NCBI GenBank assembly: GCA_937899935.1
Contig: CALCOW010000040.1
Location: 1-23,646, forward strand
From: an uncultured Phycisphaerae bacterium
Lineage (GTDB): Bacteria; Planctomycetota; Phycisphaerae; Phycisphaerales; SM1A02
DNA: 23,646 nt
Direction of reading: 5' to 3'
Positions 8,691 through 15,700 of the stretch are shown here, piece after piece; positions within the stretch are counted from its first letter, which is position 1, and every line of letters begins with the position of its first letter. Position numbers and translations under genes: made by a program. The notes under the pieces were generated by a model. It made no database searches and was not told the origin of the DNA. It worked only from the letters and a program-made list of their open reading frames with translations.

Positions 8691-10187
8691 CTAAAAAGTC
8701 ACATCACCACCAACGGTGTGCACGATCAGACGATTGGTCTTCCCTGAGCGACCGACTGGCTTGCCCGTCATGATGACACATCGATCACCGGCGATTGCCC
8801 ATCCATGCTCTTGCGCAATCGAATCAACCATCGCCACCAGGTCATCAACGCTCTCTGGCTGAGCACAACAGATTGGTATGACACCTCGGAACAAGCACAT
8901 CTTTCGCGAAACATGCTCTTGCGATGTCATTGCGATGATTGGCACCGAAAGGTCATTCTGACTGAGGCTTTGCGCTGAAATTCCACTCTCTGACCAGACC
9001 GCCACTAAATCAGCGTGAATATCTTCGACAATCGTAAAGACGCCATGGGCCAAACCGACAAGGGTGTCCTTGCGCTCAAGCAATTGACGCGGCGGAGACG
9101 CCTGTGAAGGACGCGTTGCCATGAACGCTTCCATGGTTTCAGTGATGCGGCGCATCTGTTCAACGGCCAGGGCCGGATACTTTCCTACGGCCGTCTCTCC
9201 AGACAGCATCACCGCATCGGTCAGCTGGCCAATCGCACTGGCCACATCGCTGGCTTCAGCTCTGGTTGGTGTTGGATGCTCAATCATCGATTCAAGCATC
9301 TGGGTTGCCACAATACAGGGTCGCCCTTGACCGTGTGCGAGTTCAAGAAACTGACGCTGCAACACCGGAACCTGACGACAATCCAATTCGACACCTAAAT
9401 CACCGCGCGCAATCATCACGGCATCAGTGGCCACGAGGATTTCATCAAAATGTTCAACGGCTTGCTTGGTTTCTATCTTCGAAACAATGCTCATTGCCTC
9501 TCGAGCAGGCTCACATCGCTGGCCTTCTTCTTTGAGCAACTGACGCAAGCGATTGACGTCATCGGCATTGCGAACAAAACTCATGCCAACAAAATCTAAG
9601 CCGTTGTGCATCGCCCATGCCGCGCATTGACGATCTCGATCGCCCAACGAATCAACGCTCAAGTCCGTATCGGGCAGATTGATTCCCTTATGAGATGAAA
9701 TGACACCACCCGCGGTGACACGGCAAGTCACCCGCTCGGGCGAGGTCTCAATGATCAGTAAACGAATCAGTCCATCAGCGACCAGAAGGCGATGACCCAC
9801 ATCCACATCTTCTCCAAGTGGCGTATATGTGGTGGGAAAAACATAAGCCTCATTCTTCTTAGCTGCTGGCCCGTCATGGTCCCGATCAAAGCAAACCAAA
9901 TCGCCAGTTGCCACCGTAAACCCAGCATCAGGAACTTCGCCAACTCGAATTTTAGGGCCAGGCAAATCACCCAAAATAGCCACCGGGTAACCAACACTCG
10001 CTTCTATTTGACGAATGTTCGCCACCGTCTTGCCATGGTCTTCAAAAGAGCCGTGACTGAAATTGACACGAAATATAGAAACACCGGCCTCAAGGAGGCG
10101 CTTGATCATCGCCGGACTTGATGAAGCAGGGCCAAGCGTCGAGACGATCTTCGCCAACGGCCGGTTGCGTTGATGTAAACCACTCAT
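8691..10187 (-). CDS. pyk: Pyruvate kinase
   Basis: Final step of glycolysis: phosphoenolpyruvate plus ADP gives pyruvate plus ATP. The 498-residue protein shows the full family pattern: KIVSTLGPAS at the N-terminus, FRVNFSHG (39-46), DLPGPKIR, the catalytic lysine region SKIET (Lys237, Glu239), MIARGDLGVE (258-267) with metal and substrate ligands, and MLSGETAVGKYP (327-338). The C-terminal domain is of normal length and ends in a GKPVGRSGKTN-type allosteric loop. The ATG at 10187 lies 22 nt after the stop of the frameshifted binding-protein gene, so pyk depends on a transcript shared with it and pyrF, unless an internal promoter exists. Confidence 0.97.
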   Translation of the reverse strand: MSGLHQRNRPLAKIVSTLGPASSSPAMIKRLLEAGVSIFRVNFSHGSFEDHGKTVANIRQIEASVGYPVAILGDLPGPKIRVGEVPDAGFTVATGDLVCFDRDHDGPAAKKNEAYVFPTTYTPLGEDVDVGHRLLVADGLIRLLIIETSPERVTCRVTAGGVISSHKGINLPDTDLSVDSLGDRDRQCAAWAMHNGLDFVGMSFVRNADDVNRLRQLLKEEGQRCEPAREAMSIVSKIETKQAVEHFDEILVATDAVMIARGDLGVELDCRQVPVLQRQFLELAHGQGRPCIVATQMLESMIEHPTPTRAEASDVASAIGQLTDAVMLSGETAVGKYPALAVEQMRRITETMEAFMATRPSQASPPRQLLERKDTLVGLAHGVFTIVEDIHADLVAVWSESGISAQSLSQNDLSVPIIAMTSQEHVSRKMCLFRGVIPICCAQPESVDDLVAMVDSIAQEHGWAIAGDRCVIMTGKPVGRSGKTNRLIVHTVGGDVTF

Positions 10188-10209
10188 GAAGTTGCCCTAC
10201 TCCCTCTGC

Positions 10210-10893
10210 TCAACTCTGCTCTTGCTGCGACAGTTCGATAATTTTCTCACAATTTTGGCGCACAAAAGCGCCAAACTCTTGACGTAGCATATCCGCGGGA
10301 TCGGCATTGAGATTCCATAGACCATCTCGCCACCAAGCACCTTTCATAATGAGACCGGTCGCCTCATCCTTGGTCTTTTTCAGATATCCGTTTCGAAGCA
10401 CTGGCAGGCTTGCCGTATCCGCCAGAGAAAGCCATGTTCCCTCCGGGTTCTTGGCACTGGGCATCGCATCGAAAAGCTCCAACATCTGTTTGAGTACCGG
10501 ATCAGTCACTTGCTCGGCGGTGACCATCTCGACGCCCTGAGGGAATCCTGGATGATTGATAATCGCTGTCCACGCCTCCTCCAATTCAGTACCTGAATCA
10601 ATGGCCATAGCGCCGAAGAGAATTGCGATAAACGATCTGACATCCGGAATGGGATTTTCAATAGGTGTCGCCATCTCAAAAGGATTGACCTGGTCAACAA
10701 ACCGATCTTTGTACTGCTCATACATCGCTCGCCGTACAGGAAGCCGTCGAAGTTCGAATTGGAGTGGGCCCAGCGTATCGCTGGCATCCTGATCATCAAC
10801 GCGAAACTGCCACAACGACTGCCCTTCATGCGAAAGCACAAATTGAACAAAGCGTTTGGGGTGGATTGTGCAGCATGGAGACAGGATCTGCAT
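10210..10893 (-). pseudogene. C-terminal part of frameshifted extracellular solute-binding protein
   Basis: This frame continues the protein encoded at 10826..11758. Homology-like sequence starts at the overlap (HPKRFVQFVLSHEGQSLW), which is the usual late block of Fe(III)-type ABC binding proteins. It runs through a planctomycete-style C-terminus (RRLPVRRAMYEQYKDRF) to the stop. The ATG at 10893 is given only as the nearest in-frame start; the true coding content begins near 10857. No ribosome site supports separate translation. The region is read +1 relative to the upstream part. Joined, the two parts give about 515 residues, a sensible full length, and the sequence downstream of the shift shows no further stops. 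That points to a recent mutation, a sequencing error or recoding rather than old decay. Confidence 0.75.
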
Positions 10894-11758
10894 CGACCAG
10901 CGTTTTTCCCGCAGGATCAACGTAGCCAACTCGATCGTGACCGGTCGACTGCTTCACCGCTTGAGCCTCATAGCGCCCAAAGAAGTCGATGCACACACCC
11001 ATCGCCGCATCACCCTGACTGACTTCTGTTGGAACCTTCAGAGAGCTGGCGGCAATACTCCGCGCATTGGCCGCTGCACGGCGAAGAATATTCCAGCCAC
11101 GTATCCAGCCTTCACGCTCGAGAATCGCTTCAAAGGCGGTCGTCACCGACCCCGACTGCGCCGGGTTGACCAACGCGACCCAGGACTGAAGATCAGCCTG
11201 CGCAAGATCAACCCAGGTCGTTGGGTCTTCCAACTCCAGCTGCCGAAGCACATCACGGTTGTACACAATTCCGAATGCGGAAAGCGCCGCACCAAACCAA
11301 TAGTGATCTCGATCATAGAGCTGCCCACCACCAATCTCGTTGGTGCCATAGGTTGAATCGAGCCACTCCTGATCAAAATCAAGAGGTGCGGTGATGGACT
11401 GTCCTGCGACACCTCTTTTCAGTGCGCTGTGTTCATAGGAACCACCACCAAAAACAAGATCAGCCTTACCCCCTGGCTCTTCCCCTCGCTCCAGAGAACT
11501 CGTAAATTGCGCCATCAGCATCTTACGAATTTCACTTGTTCCTCCAGGAACACTCCATGCAATTCTTGCTGGTGTTCCATAGTGCGCTTGATGCCATTTG
11601 GAAAAGCCCCGCTCAAACTCATAACGAATCTGCTCGTTGTGTGGCGTCATGATGACCAGGGTTGGAATCTCTGTGTCGATCTCTGGAGCCCTTGGGCGAA
11701 AGGCAAACGGAATGCCCAGCAGCACAAGAAAAACGATAATGACAACAAACTTGCTCAC
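10826..11758 (-). pseudogene. N-terminal part of frameshifted extracellular solute-binding protein (Fe(III)-type ABC)
   Basis: Begins with GTG at 11758, 19 nt after the pyrF stop, and encodes a signal or anchor helix (FVVIIVFLVLLGIPFAF). The body has binding-protein features: PTLVIMTPHN near 33, the ADLVFGGGSYEH loop, FGIVYNRDVL and DPTTWVDLAQ, as in AfuA/FbpA-like (COG1840) periplasmic proteins. The natural reading breaks after VSMLHNPP, where the minus strand reads CCA CCC CAA (plus-strand GGGG at 10858-10861). Skipping one base restores KRFVQFVLSHEGQ in the next frame. The unshifted frame ends 11 residues later with an unrelated tail (QTLCSICAFA). No permease or ATPase gene lies nearby, so the ligand is unknown. 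Confidence 0.8.
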
Positions 11759-11777
11759 AGGTATTTCTCGATACTAC

Positions 11778-12659
11778 TCATTGCAATCCTGCAATACTTC
11801 CAATCTCAGAGGCAAAGCGACGGGCTTCTTGGGCCACGGCCTCTCTCCAAGACTGCCCTTGTTGCGCCTGGGCATAGATGACTGATCGACTGGCCGTCAC
11901 AATCGCTCCTTGACCGTGCTCATTGAAGCAGTGACGCACGGTCTCAGCGCTTCCACCTTGGGCACCATAACCTGGAACCAGAAAAAGCTGCTGTGGCATG
12001 AGTTGCCGAAGACTGATGGCGCTCTCTGGACAAGTGGCACCAACGACCGCACCAAGCGTGCTAAAACCACACCGCCCTACATAGCCAGCCCCCCATTGGG
12101 CAACACACACGGCCAGGCGCTGAGCGATGGTCATTCCGTTATCCAACTTGGATTCTTGGAATTCTGCCGCCGACTTGTTCGAAGTGCGCACTAACGCAAA
12201 GCAACCTTGGCCAGCAGTCAGAAACGGTTCAATTCCGTCGAGGCCAAGATACGCATTGGCCGTGATCCAATCTGCCTGCATCAAATCAAAAGCAGCATGT
12301 GCATAGTGTTCGGCAGAGATACCAATGTCACCTCGCTTGGCATCGAGAATCACCAGCAAATCTCGTTGATGAGCGGCGGCCACCATCTGTGTCAGCACCT
12401 CAACACCAGGAGCGCCGTAACGCTCGAAACATGCTGACTGGAATTTGACGATCGGCACGATGCCCGCCACCGAATCCAGCACACCTTCACAGAAACTGGC
12501 GATGGCTGCCTCAGGCTTTCGTTGACGCAAGTCCTGCGGAAGACGATCCACCACCGGATCAAGCCCCACACAGACGGGCGCGGCCAATGCGGTCATTGCA
12601 TCCACCATGGCGTCGCTCAGAGGGGCCTGTTGTGAACCAGACGTACTGTCTAACTGCAT
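11778..12659 (-). CDS. pyrF: Orotidine 5'-phosphate decarboxylase (family 2)
   Basis: Last step of UMP synthesis: decarboxylation of OMP. The 293-residue product shows the OMP decarboxylase core LVILDAKRGDIG with the catalytic Asp-Lys-Asp set, CVGLDPV at the N-terminus, FQSACFERYG, and the phosphate-binding block VPGYGAQGG near the C-terminus. Length and the ERYG/GYGAQGG forms are those of the longer family-2 enzymes seen in actinobacteria and planctomycetes, not the E. coli type. I chose the ATG at 12659 because AAGGA lies 8 nt upstream; an in-frame TTG at 12701 has no such support. First gene of the pyrF-binding protein-pyk-cinA-folK unit. Confidence 0.96.
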   Translation of the reverse strand: MQLDSTSGSQQAPLSDAMVDAMTALAAPVCVGLDPVVDRLPQDLRQRKPEAAIASFCEGVLDSVAGIVPIVKFQSACFERYGAPGVEVLTQMVAAAHQRDLLVILDAKRGDIGISAEHYAHAAFDLMQADWITANAYLGLDGIEPFLTAGQGCFALVRTSNKSAAEFQESKLDNGMTIAQRLAVCVAQWGAGYVGRCGFSTLGAVVGATCPESAISLRQLMPQQLFLVPGYGAQGGSAETVRHCFNEHGQGAIVTASRSVIYAQAQQGQSWREAVAQEARRFASEIGSIAGLQ

Positions 12660-12673
12660 CAACCATTCCTTTC

Positions 12674-12712
12674 GCCGCCAGGGCGGCTTCGCTCGCCACA
12701 AGCGTGGTGGCG
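12674..12712. other. Two adjacent hairpins in the pyrF leader
   Basis: GCCGCC/GGCGGC (12674-12679 and 12682-12687) and CGCCAC/GTGGCG (12694-12699 and 12707-12712) lie just upstream of the pyrF ribosome site. Both would fold in the pyrF mRNA leader. No T-run follows either, so they are not terminators. Another short inverted repeat, AGGCCG/CGGCCT (12812-12817 and 12828-12833), lies further up in the same 237-nt divergent spacer. No effector-binding element is recognisable. Confidence 0.3.
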
Positions 12713-12932
12713 TCGGTGCGACATAGCCTACCGGATGCGGGCAGCGATCAGCATGTTTCTCTCCCAGGCCAATGATTCAGATCCCATGCAGATTGAATCA
12801 ACCCACAGTCAAGGCCGTTGAAACCACCGGCCTAAGAGCCACTGAATGGGGTTGATTCTCGTCCCCACGTGAGCCTGGGCTGTCAAATCCATCAAGGCCA
12901 TGGATTGAGAACGTCAAAAGAACGGCCACCGA

Positions 12933-12938
12933 TACAAT
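12933..12938 (+). promoter_or_regulatory. Candidate -10 box for a leaderless DUF971 transcript
   Basis: TACAAT lies directly before the annotated ATG at 12939 and exactly 6 nt before an in-frame GTG at 12945. There is no Shine-Dalgarno sequence. The distance fits transcription starting at or near the GTG. No clear -35 hexamer is visible at 16-18 nt spacing. Confidence 0.35.
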
Positions 12939-13265
12939 ATGAATGTGAAAGAAGCGCCAACACACCTGGATCTCGATCGCCAACGTGGACTGACGATCTC
13001 ATGGTCTGATGGCACCGAGTCCTTTTACCCCGTTGCCTACCTTCGTCGCATGTCACCCTCCGCTGATGCCAAACAAATACGCGAAGAACTGAAACAAAAC
13101 CCATTGACGGTCTTACCGGCATCCACCAGCAGCGCACCGATCACGGCAGAAAATGCTGAACTAGTTGGCAACTATGCCGTCCGAATTCGTTTTTCCGATG
13201 GACATGACACAGGCCTTTTCTCATGGCGCTATCTCCGCCAAATCGATCCGGATACCAATCAATGA
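12939..13265 (+). CDS. DUF971 (gamma-butyrobetaine hydroxylase-like N-terminal domain) protein
   Basis: A 108-residue stand-alone DUF971 domain. The diagnostic blocks are ISWSDGTESFYPVAYLRRMSP near the N-terminus and ELVGNYAVRIRFSDGHDTGLFSWRYLRQID near the C-terminus. This domain is found fused to BBOX-type dioxygenases in eukaryotes and as a small separate protein in bacteria, where it often neighbours Mrp/ApbC-type iron-sulfur proteins. Its biochemical role is not settled. The zinc-binding residues of some relatives are not evident here. The start is uncertain: ATG at 12939 has no ribosome site, and GTG at 12945 fits a leaderless transcript. Its stop overlaps the next gene as ATGA, so it heads a three-gene unit with a thioesterase and a glycosyltransferase. 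Confidence 0.88.
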   Translation: MNVKEAPTHLDLDRQRGLTISWSDGTESFYPVAYLRRMSPSADAKQIREELKQNPLTVLPASTSSAPITAENAELVGNYAVRIRFSDGHDTGLFSWRYLRQIDPDTNQ

Positions 13266-13807
13266 GCCAACTCCTCAACCAGTCCTTGCAACCTTTGACT
13301 GAGCCGGTTGATCTCAGTGGACTGGCTATCCCGCATCGAAATCCATTTCTTTGTTCAATCACAATCAATGCCGAACTGCTTTCCGAGACCATCGCGCATG
13401 TTTCGAATATCCAATATGTGGCACTGATTGACCGCGCCGCCGAGCTCGCTGCCGAGGCGGTGGGCTATGGCCGCAACCGACTGCTTGAAGAAGATCGCAT
13501 GTGGTTTGTCGGCCGCCACGAAATTGATTACCGCCAAGAGGCTACGGTCGGGCAGACCCTCTTCATTGCAACATGGGTACGCGACATCAGACGCGTTAAG
13601 AGTTGGCGCGAGACGCTCATGTTCTTGCCAAATCCAGACCCCGGCGCCCGACCATCCAAACCGAACATCGTGATTTGCCAGGCGGCGACCCTCTGGGTGC
13701 TGGTCAATCTCTCCTCACGAAAACCAATTTCGATGGATCAAGAGATGATTGCACAATTCGAACCCGTCGAAACTGATACACGAAGACCCTTACGAGAACG
13801 CGAGTGA
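13262..13807 (+). CDS. Acyl-CoA thioesterase-like protein, 4HBT hotdog fold
   Basis: 181 residues with the 4-hydroxybenzoyl-CoA thioesterase pattern: HVSNIQYVALIDRAAELAAEAVG is the family's HVNNxxY helix, followed by WFVGRHEIDYRQEATVGQTL, a central strand block and a late VICQAATLWVLVNLSSRKP strand. Such proteins hydrolyse acyl-CoA or acyl-ACP thioesters. In the usual TDxxGHV active-site loop the aspartate position is Glu and the glycine is Ala (SETIAHV), so activity or specificity may differ. The ATG at 13262 overlaps the DUF971 stop, giving translational coupling; an upstream GTG-type start at 13223 would lie within DUF971 and is unlikely. The substrate cannot be inferred. Confidence 0.82.
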   Translation: MSQLLNQSLQPLTEPVDLSGLAIPHRNPFLCSITINAELLSETIAHVSNIQYVALIDRAAELAAEAVGYGRNRLLEEDRMWFVGRHEIDYRQEATVGQTLFIATWVRDIRRVKSWRETLMFLPNPDPGARPSKPNIVICQAATLWVLVNLSSRKPISMDQEMIAQFEPVETDTRRPLRERE

Positions 13808-13811
13808 GCCT

Positions 13812-14927
13812 ATGCACATTGCGATGCTCATCGATCCCGAAAGACTGTTGGCCGAGTACCCAATGCTCAATCGCCTCTGCATCGGGATGATTGACCAGGG
13901 CGTCCGTGTTACTCGCATCATTCCCGATGACCCAATGCCGCCGGCCGTCCTTGCCGGCGAACAGCGCATCGCCCTGGCGCCTCGCTTCGAAGTGCCCATG
14001 CCTGTTGCACCATGGTTGCGCCGCCATCGCGCTTCTCGAATCACCGTCGCGATGGAACGACAGCCCCCTGACCTGATCTATGCCATTGGTGACCAAGCGA
14101 CACGATTGGCCATGGATCTGGGCCACAACCTTGAAAGACCGGTGGTCTTGGATGTCTGGAGCTCGCGCGTCGCGTCGCGCATTCCACGAGGCAAATCGGC
14201 CCGCCCTTTAGCCGCTTGTGTGGCCGCGACCGAACCGCTCTTGAATCTCGCCGCGCAACGTTTCGATGAACACCATGTGCATCTTGTTCCAATGGGTATT
14301 CCAATGAGCAGCACCTCTGGGCCAGGTGCGCAACTGCCGAATGCTGGCGTGAGCTGTCCAGGCATGACGCCAATTGCAGTCATGGGCACTGCACACAACG
14401 ACATTCCTGCCTATCGAGCGATGTTGGGTGCGGTCAGACGACTGCTCGACGAATATCCAGACATCCATTTGTTTTTAGAATTGCGCGGTCCCCGGGCCCA
14501 TGGAATCTGGCAAATTGTCCAGCAACTCGACTTGCTCTCTCATGTGTCGACGCTGCCTGATGCACAACTCTATCGAGCGCTGCTCACCCAGACAGCCGTG
14601 CTGCTGATGCCTGATCCGGCTGGGGAAGTCCGCACCCTGATGCTTGAGGCGATGTGGCAAGGGGTCCCTATTGTGACCCGTGAGGATCCCTATCTCGACA
14701 TGCTCCAGGAGGATGTCTCGGCGCTATTGTGCCAGGCTGGTGACATTGAACAGTGGACGCGCCAAATCAAGCGACTGCTCAGCGATCACGAACTTCGCAC
14801 CCGCCTCACCTCTACCGCTCGAGCCATGGTCAGCCAAAACAATCGAACCACCGATCAGGTAGTGACTCTGATTGAATGCCTTGAATTGGCCGCCCATGGG
14901 GGTGTGCACCAGTTCCCAGGCACTTGA
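13812..14927 (+). CDS. Glycosyltransferase, GT4-like (GT-B fold)
   Basis: 371 residues. The N-terminus MHIAMLIDPE begins a Rossmann-like domain with a glycine-poor acceptor side (MLNRLCIGMIDQGVRVTRI). The C-terminal half has the donor-binding features of GT4 enzymes: a PIAVMGTAHNDIPAY segment, DAQLYRALLTQTAVLLMPDP, then GEVRTLMLEAMWQGVPIVT with two glutamates (272 and 279) and the loop before LLSD. It would transfer a sugar from a nucleotide donor; donor and acceptor are not identifiable. The ATG at 13812, 4 nt after the thioesterase stop, is preferred over an in-frame GTG-type start inside that gene. It ends the DUF971-thioesterase unit. Confidence 0.82.
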   Translation: MHIAMLIDPERLLAEYPMLNRLCIGMIDQGVRVTRIIPDDPMPPAVLAGEQRIALAPRFEVPMPVAPWLRRHRASRITVAMERQPPDLIYAIGDQATRLAMDLGHNLERPVVLDVWSSRVASRIPRGKSARPLAACVAATEPLLNLAAQRFDEHHVHLVPMGIPMSSTSGPGAQLPNAGVSCPGMTPIAVMGTAHNDIPAYRAMLGAVRRLLDEYPDIHLFLELRGPRAHGIWQIVQQLDLLSHVSTLPDAQLYRALLTQTAVLLMPDPAGEVRTLMLEAMWQGVPIVTREDPYLDMLQEDVSALLCQAGDIEQWTRQIKRLLSDHELRTRLTSTARAMVSQNNRTTDQVVTLIECLELAAHGGVHQFPGT

Positions 14928-15106
14928 CAGGCAGATGACTGTGAATCGCACTCTCGACACCGGCGAAGTTGGCTGATTGCCCGCAAAATCGCTTATCAGC
15001 AGTTCTTCAGCATGGATCACAGAAAAATCTGGCGGGAATCTGGGCGACGGTCCGACACCATCATTGGCTAGTTTAAAGCCCTATGAAACGATCTTTCTCC
15101 CCTCCG
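14928..15106 (+). other. Non-coding stretch after the glycosyltransferase gene
   Basis: No credible gene is seen on either strand here. A TTGACA at 14924-14929 overlaps the glycosyltransferase stop but has no -10 box at proper distance. Because the next strong element is an intrinsic terminator at 15107, this is most simply a long 3' untranslated region. A small RNA ending at that terminator is possible, but I could not match it to 6S, SRP, RNase P or tmRNA motifs. Confidence 0.4.
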
Positions 15107-15140
15107 CCCCGTTGGTGCGCTTTGTACCAACGGGGTTTTT
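15107..15140 (+). terminator. Intrinsic terminator
   Basis: CCCCGTTGGT (15107-15116) pairs perfectly with ACCAACGGGG (15126-15135) across a 9-nt loop and is followed by five Ts (15136-15140). This is a textbook Rho-independent terminator for the plus strand. It closes the DUF971-thioesterase-glycosyltransferase unit, about 180 nt after its last stop, or an unannotated small transcript. Confidence 0.9.
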
Positions 15141-15179
15141 ACTACCCAAACCCCATCCAAAGGCTCTTATTAGCCTCAT

Positions 15180-15209
15180 TTGCCAAGCCGATTTTACCGT
15201 TGCTACACT
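15180..15209 (+). promoter_or_regulatory. Sigma70-like promoter of the small lipoprotein gene
   Basis: TTGCCA (15180-15185, 5 of 6 matches to TTGACA) and TACACT (15204-15209, 4 of 6 to TATAAT) are separated by 18 nt. Transcription would start near 15216, giving a leader of about 118 nt before the ATG at 15334. It lies just after the upstream terminator, as expected for a new transcription unit. Confidence 0.6.
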
Positions 15210-15333
15210 TTAAGCAGTTGATCCAGGACCACACGACAACCCTGGACAACTCACATCGCTTCGGCCAAAATGGCCCTCACACATATCAGGTCAGCAATAA
15301 ACGACTTTTTCTTTCTCGATCCAGGAGATTCTC

Positions 15334-15603
15334 ATGAATATGCGAAAGACCACCGGACTCTTTGTCCTGTCACTCAGTGCTGCATTAACCGTTGGCCTTT
15401 TGGGCTGCGATAAGCCCAAGGGAACTGGCGGCTCAACACCAGCACCGAGCACCACCACCGCTCCAGGCGGCAGCGCGTCAACTGCCACCTCGCCAGCAAA
15501 GCCAAATGCAGCACCGACAGCGGCCCCCGGAACCACTGTAAACAGCTCTGGCCAAGCGGCTCCTCCCGGCATGACATCAGGTGCCGGTGATGGACGCAAC
15601 TAA
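15334..15603 (+). CDS. Small Pro/Ala/Thr/Ser-rich lipoprotein
   Basis: 89 residues. A signal peptide with a lipobox (VGLLGC, Cys25) is followed by a low-complexity tail of about 60 residues made almost entirely of Thr, Pro, Ala, Ser and Gly with no predicted fold. It should be lipid-modified and attached to a membrane, with the tail acting as a disordered spacer or surface coat. The ATG at 15334 has AGGAG 7 nt upstream. It has its own promoter (15180..15209) and terminator (15651..15686), so it is a monocistronic unit. I recognise no family; such small lipoproteins are common but poorly conserved. Confidence 0.82.
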   Translation: MNMRKTTGLFVLSLSAALTVGLLGCDKPKGTGGSTPAPSTTTAPGGSASTATSPAKPNAAPTAAPGTTVNSSGQAAPPGMTSGAGDGRN

Positions 15604-15650
15604 GGCGACTGAACTGTCGCACTAAAGTGAATTCAAGTAATTCATCTGAG

Positions 15651-15686
15651 AAGCAGGCCGGTGATCAACCGGCCTGCTTTTGTTTT
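15651..15686 (+). terminator. Intrinsic terminator after the small lipoprotein gene
   Basis: AAGCAGGCCGGT (15651-15662) pairs perfectly with ACCGGCCTGCTT (15668-15679) over a 5-nt loop, followed by TTGTTTT. This 12-bp stem with a T-rich tail is a strong plus-strand terminator. On the minus strand the tail side lacks a T-run, so it would not efficiently stop the aminotransferase transcript that ends at 15701. Confidence 0.92.
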
Positions 15687-15700
15687 ATGGAATCCAATGG

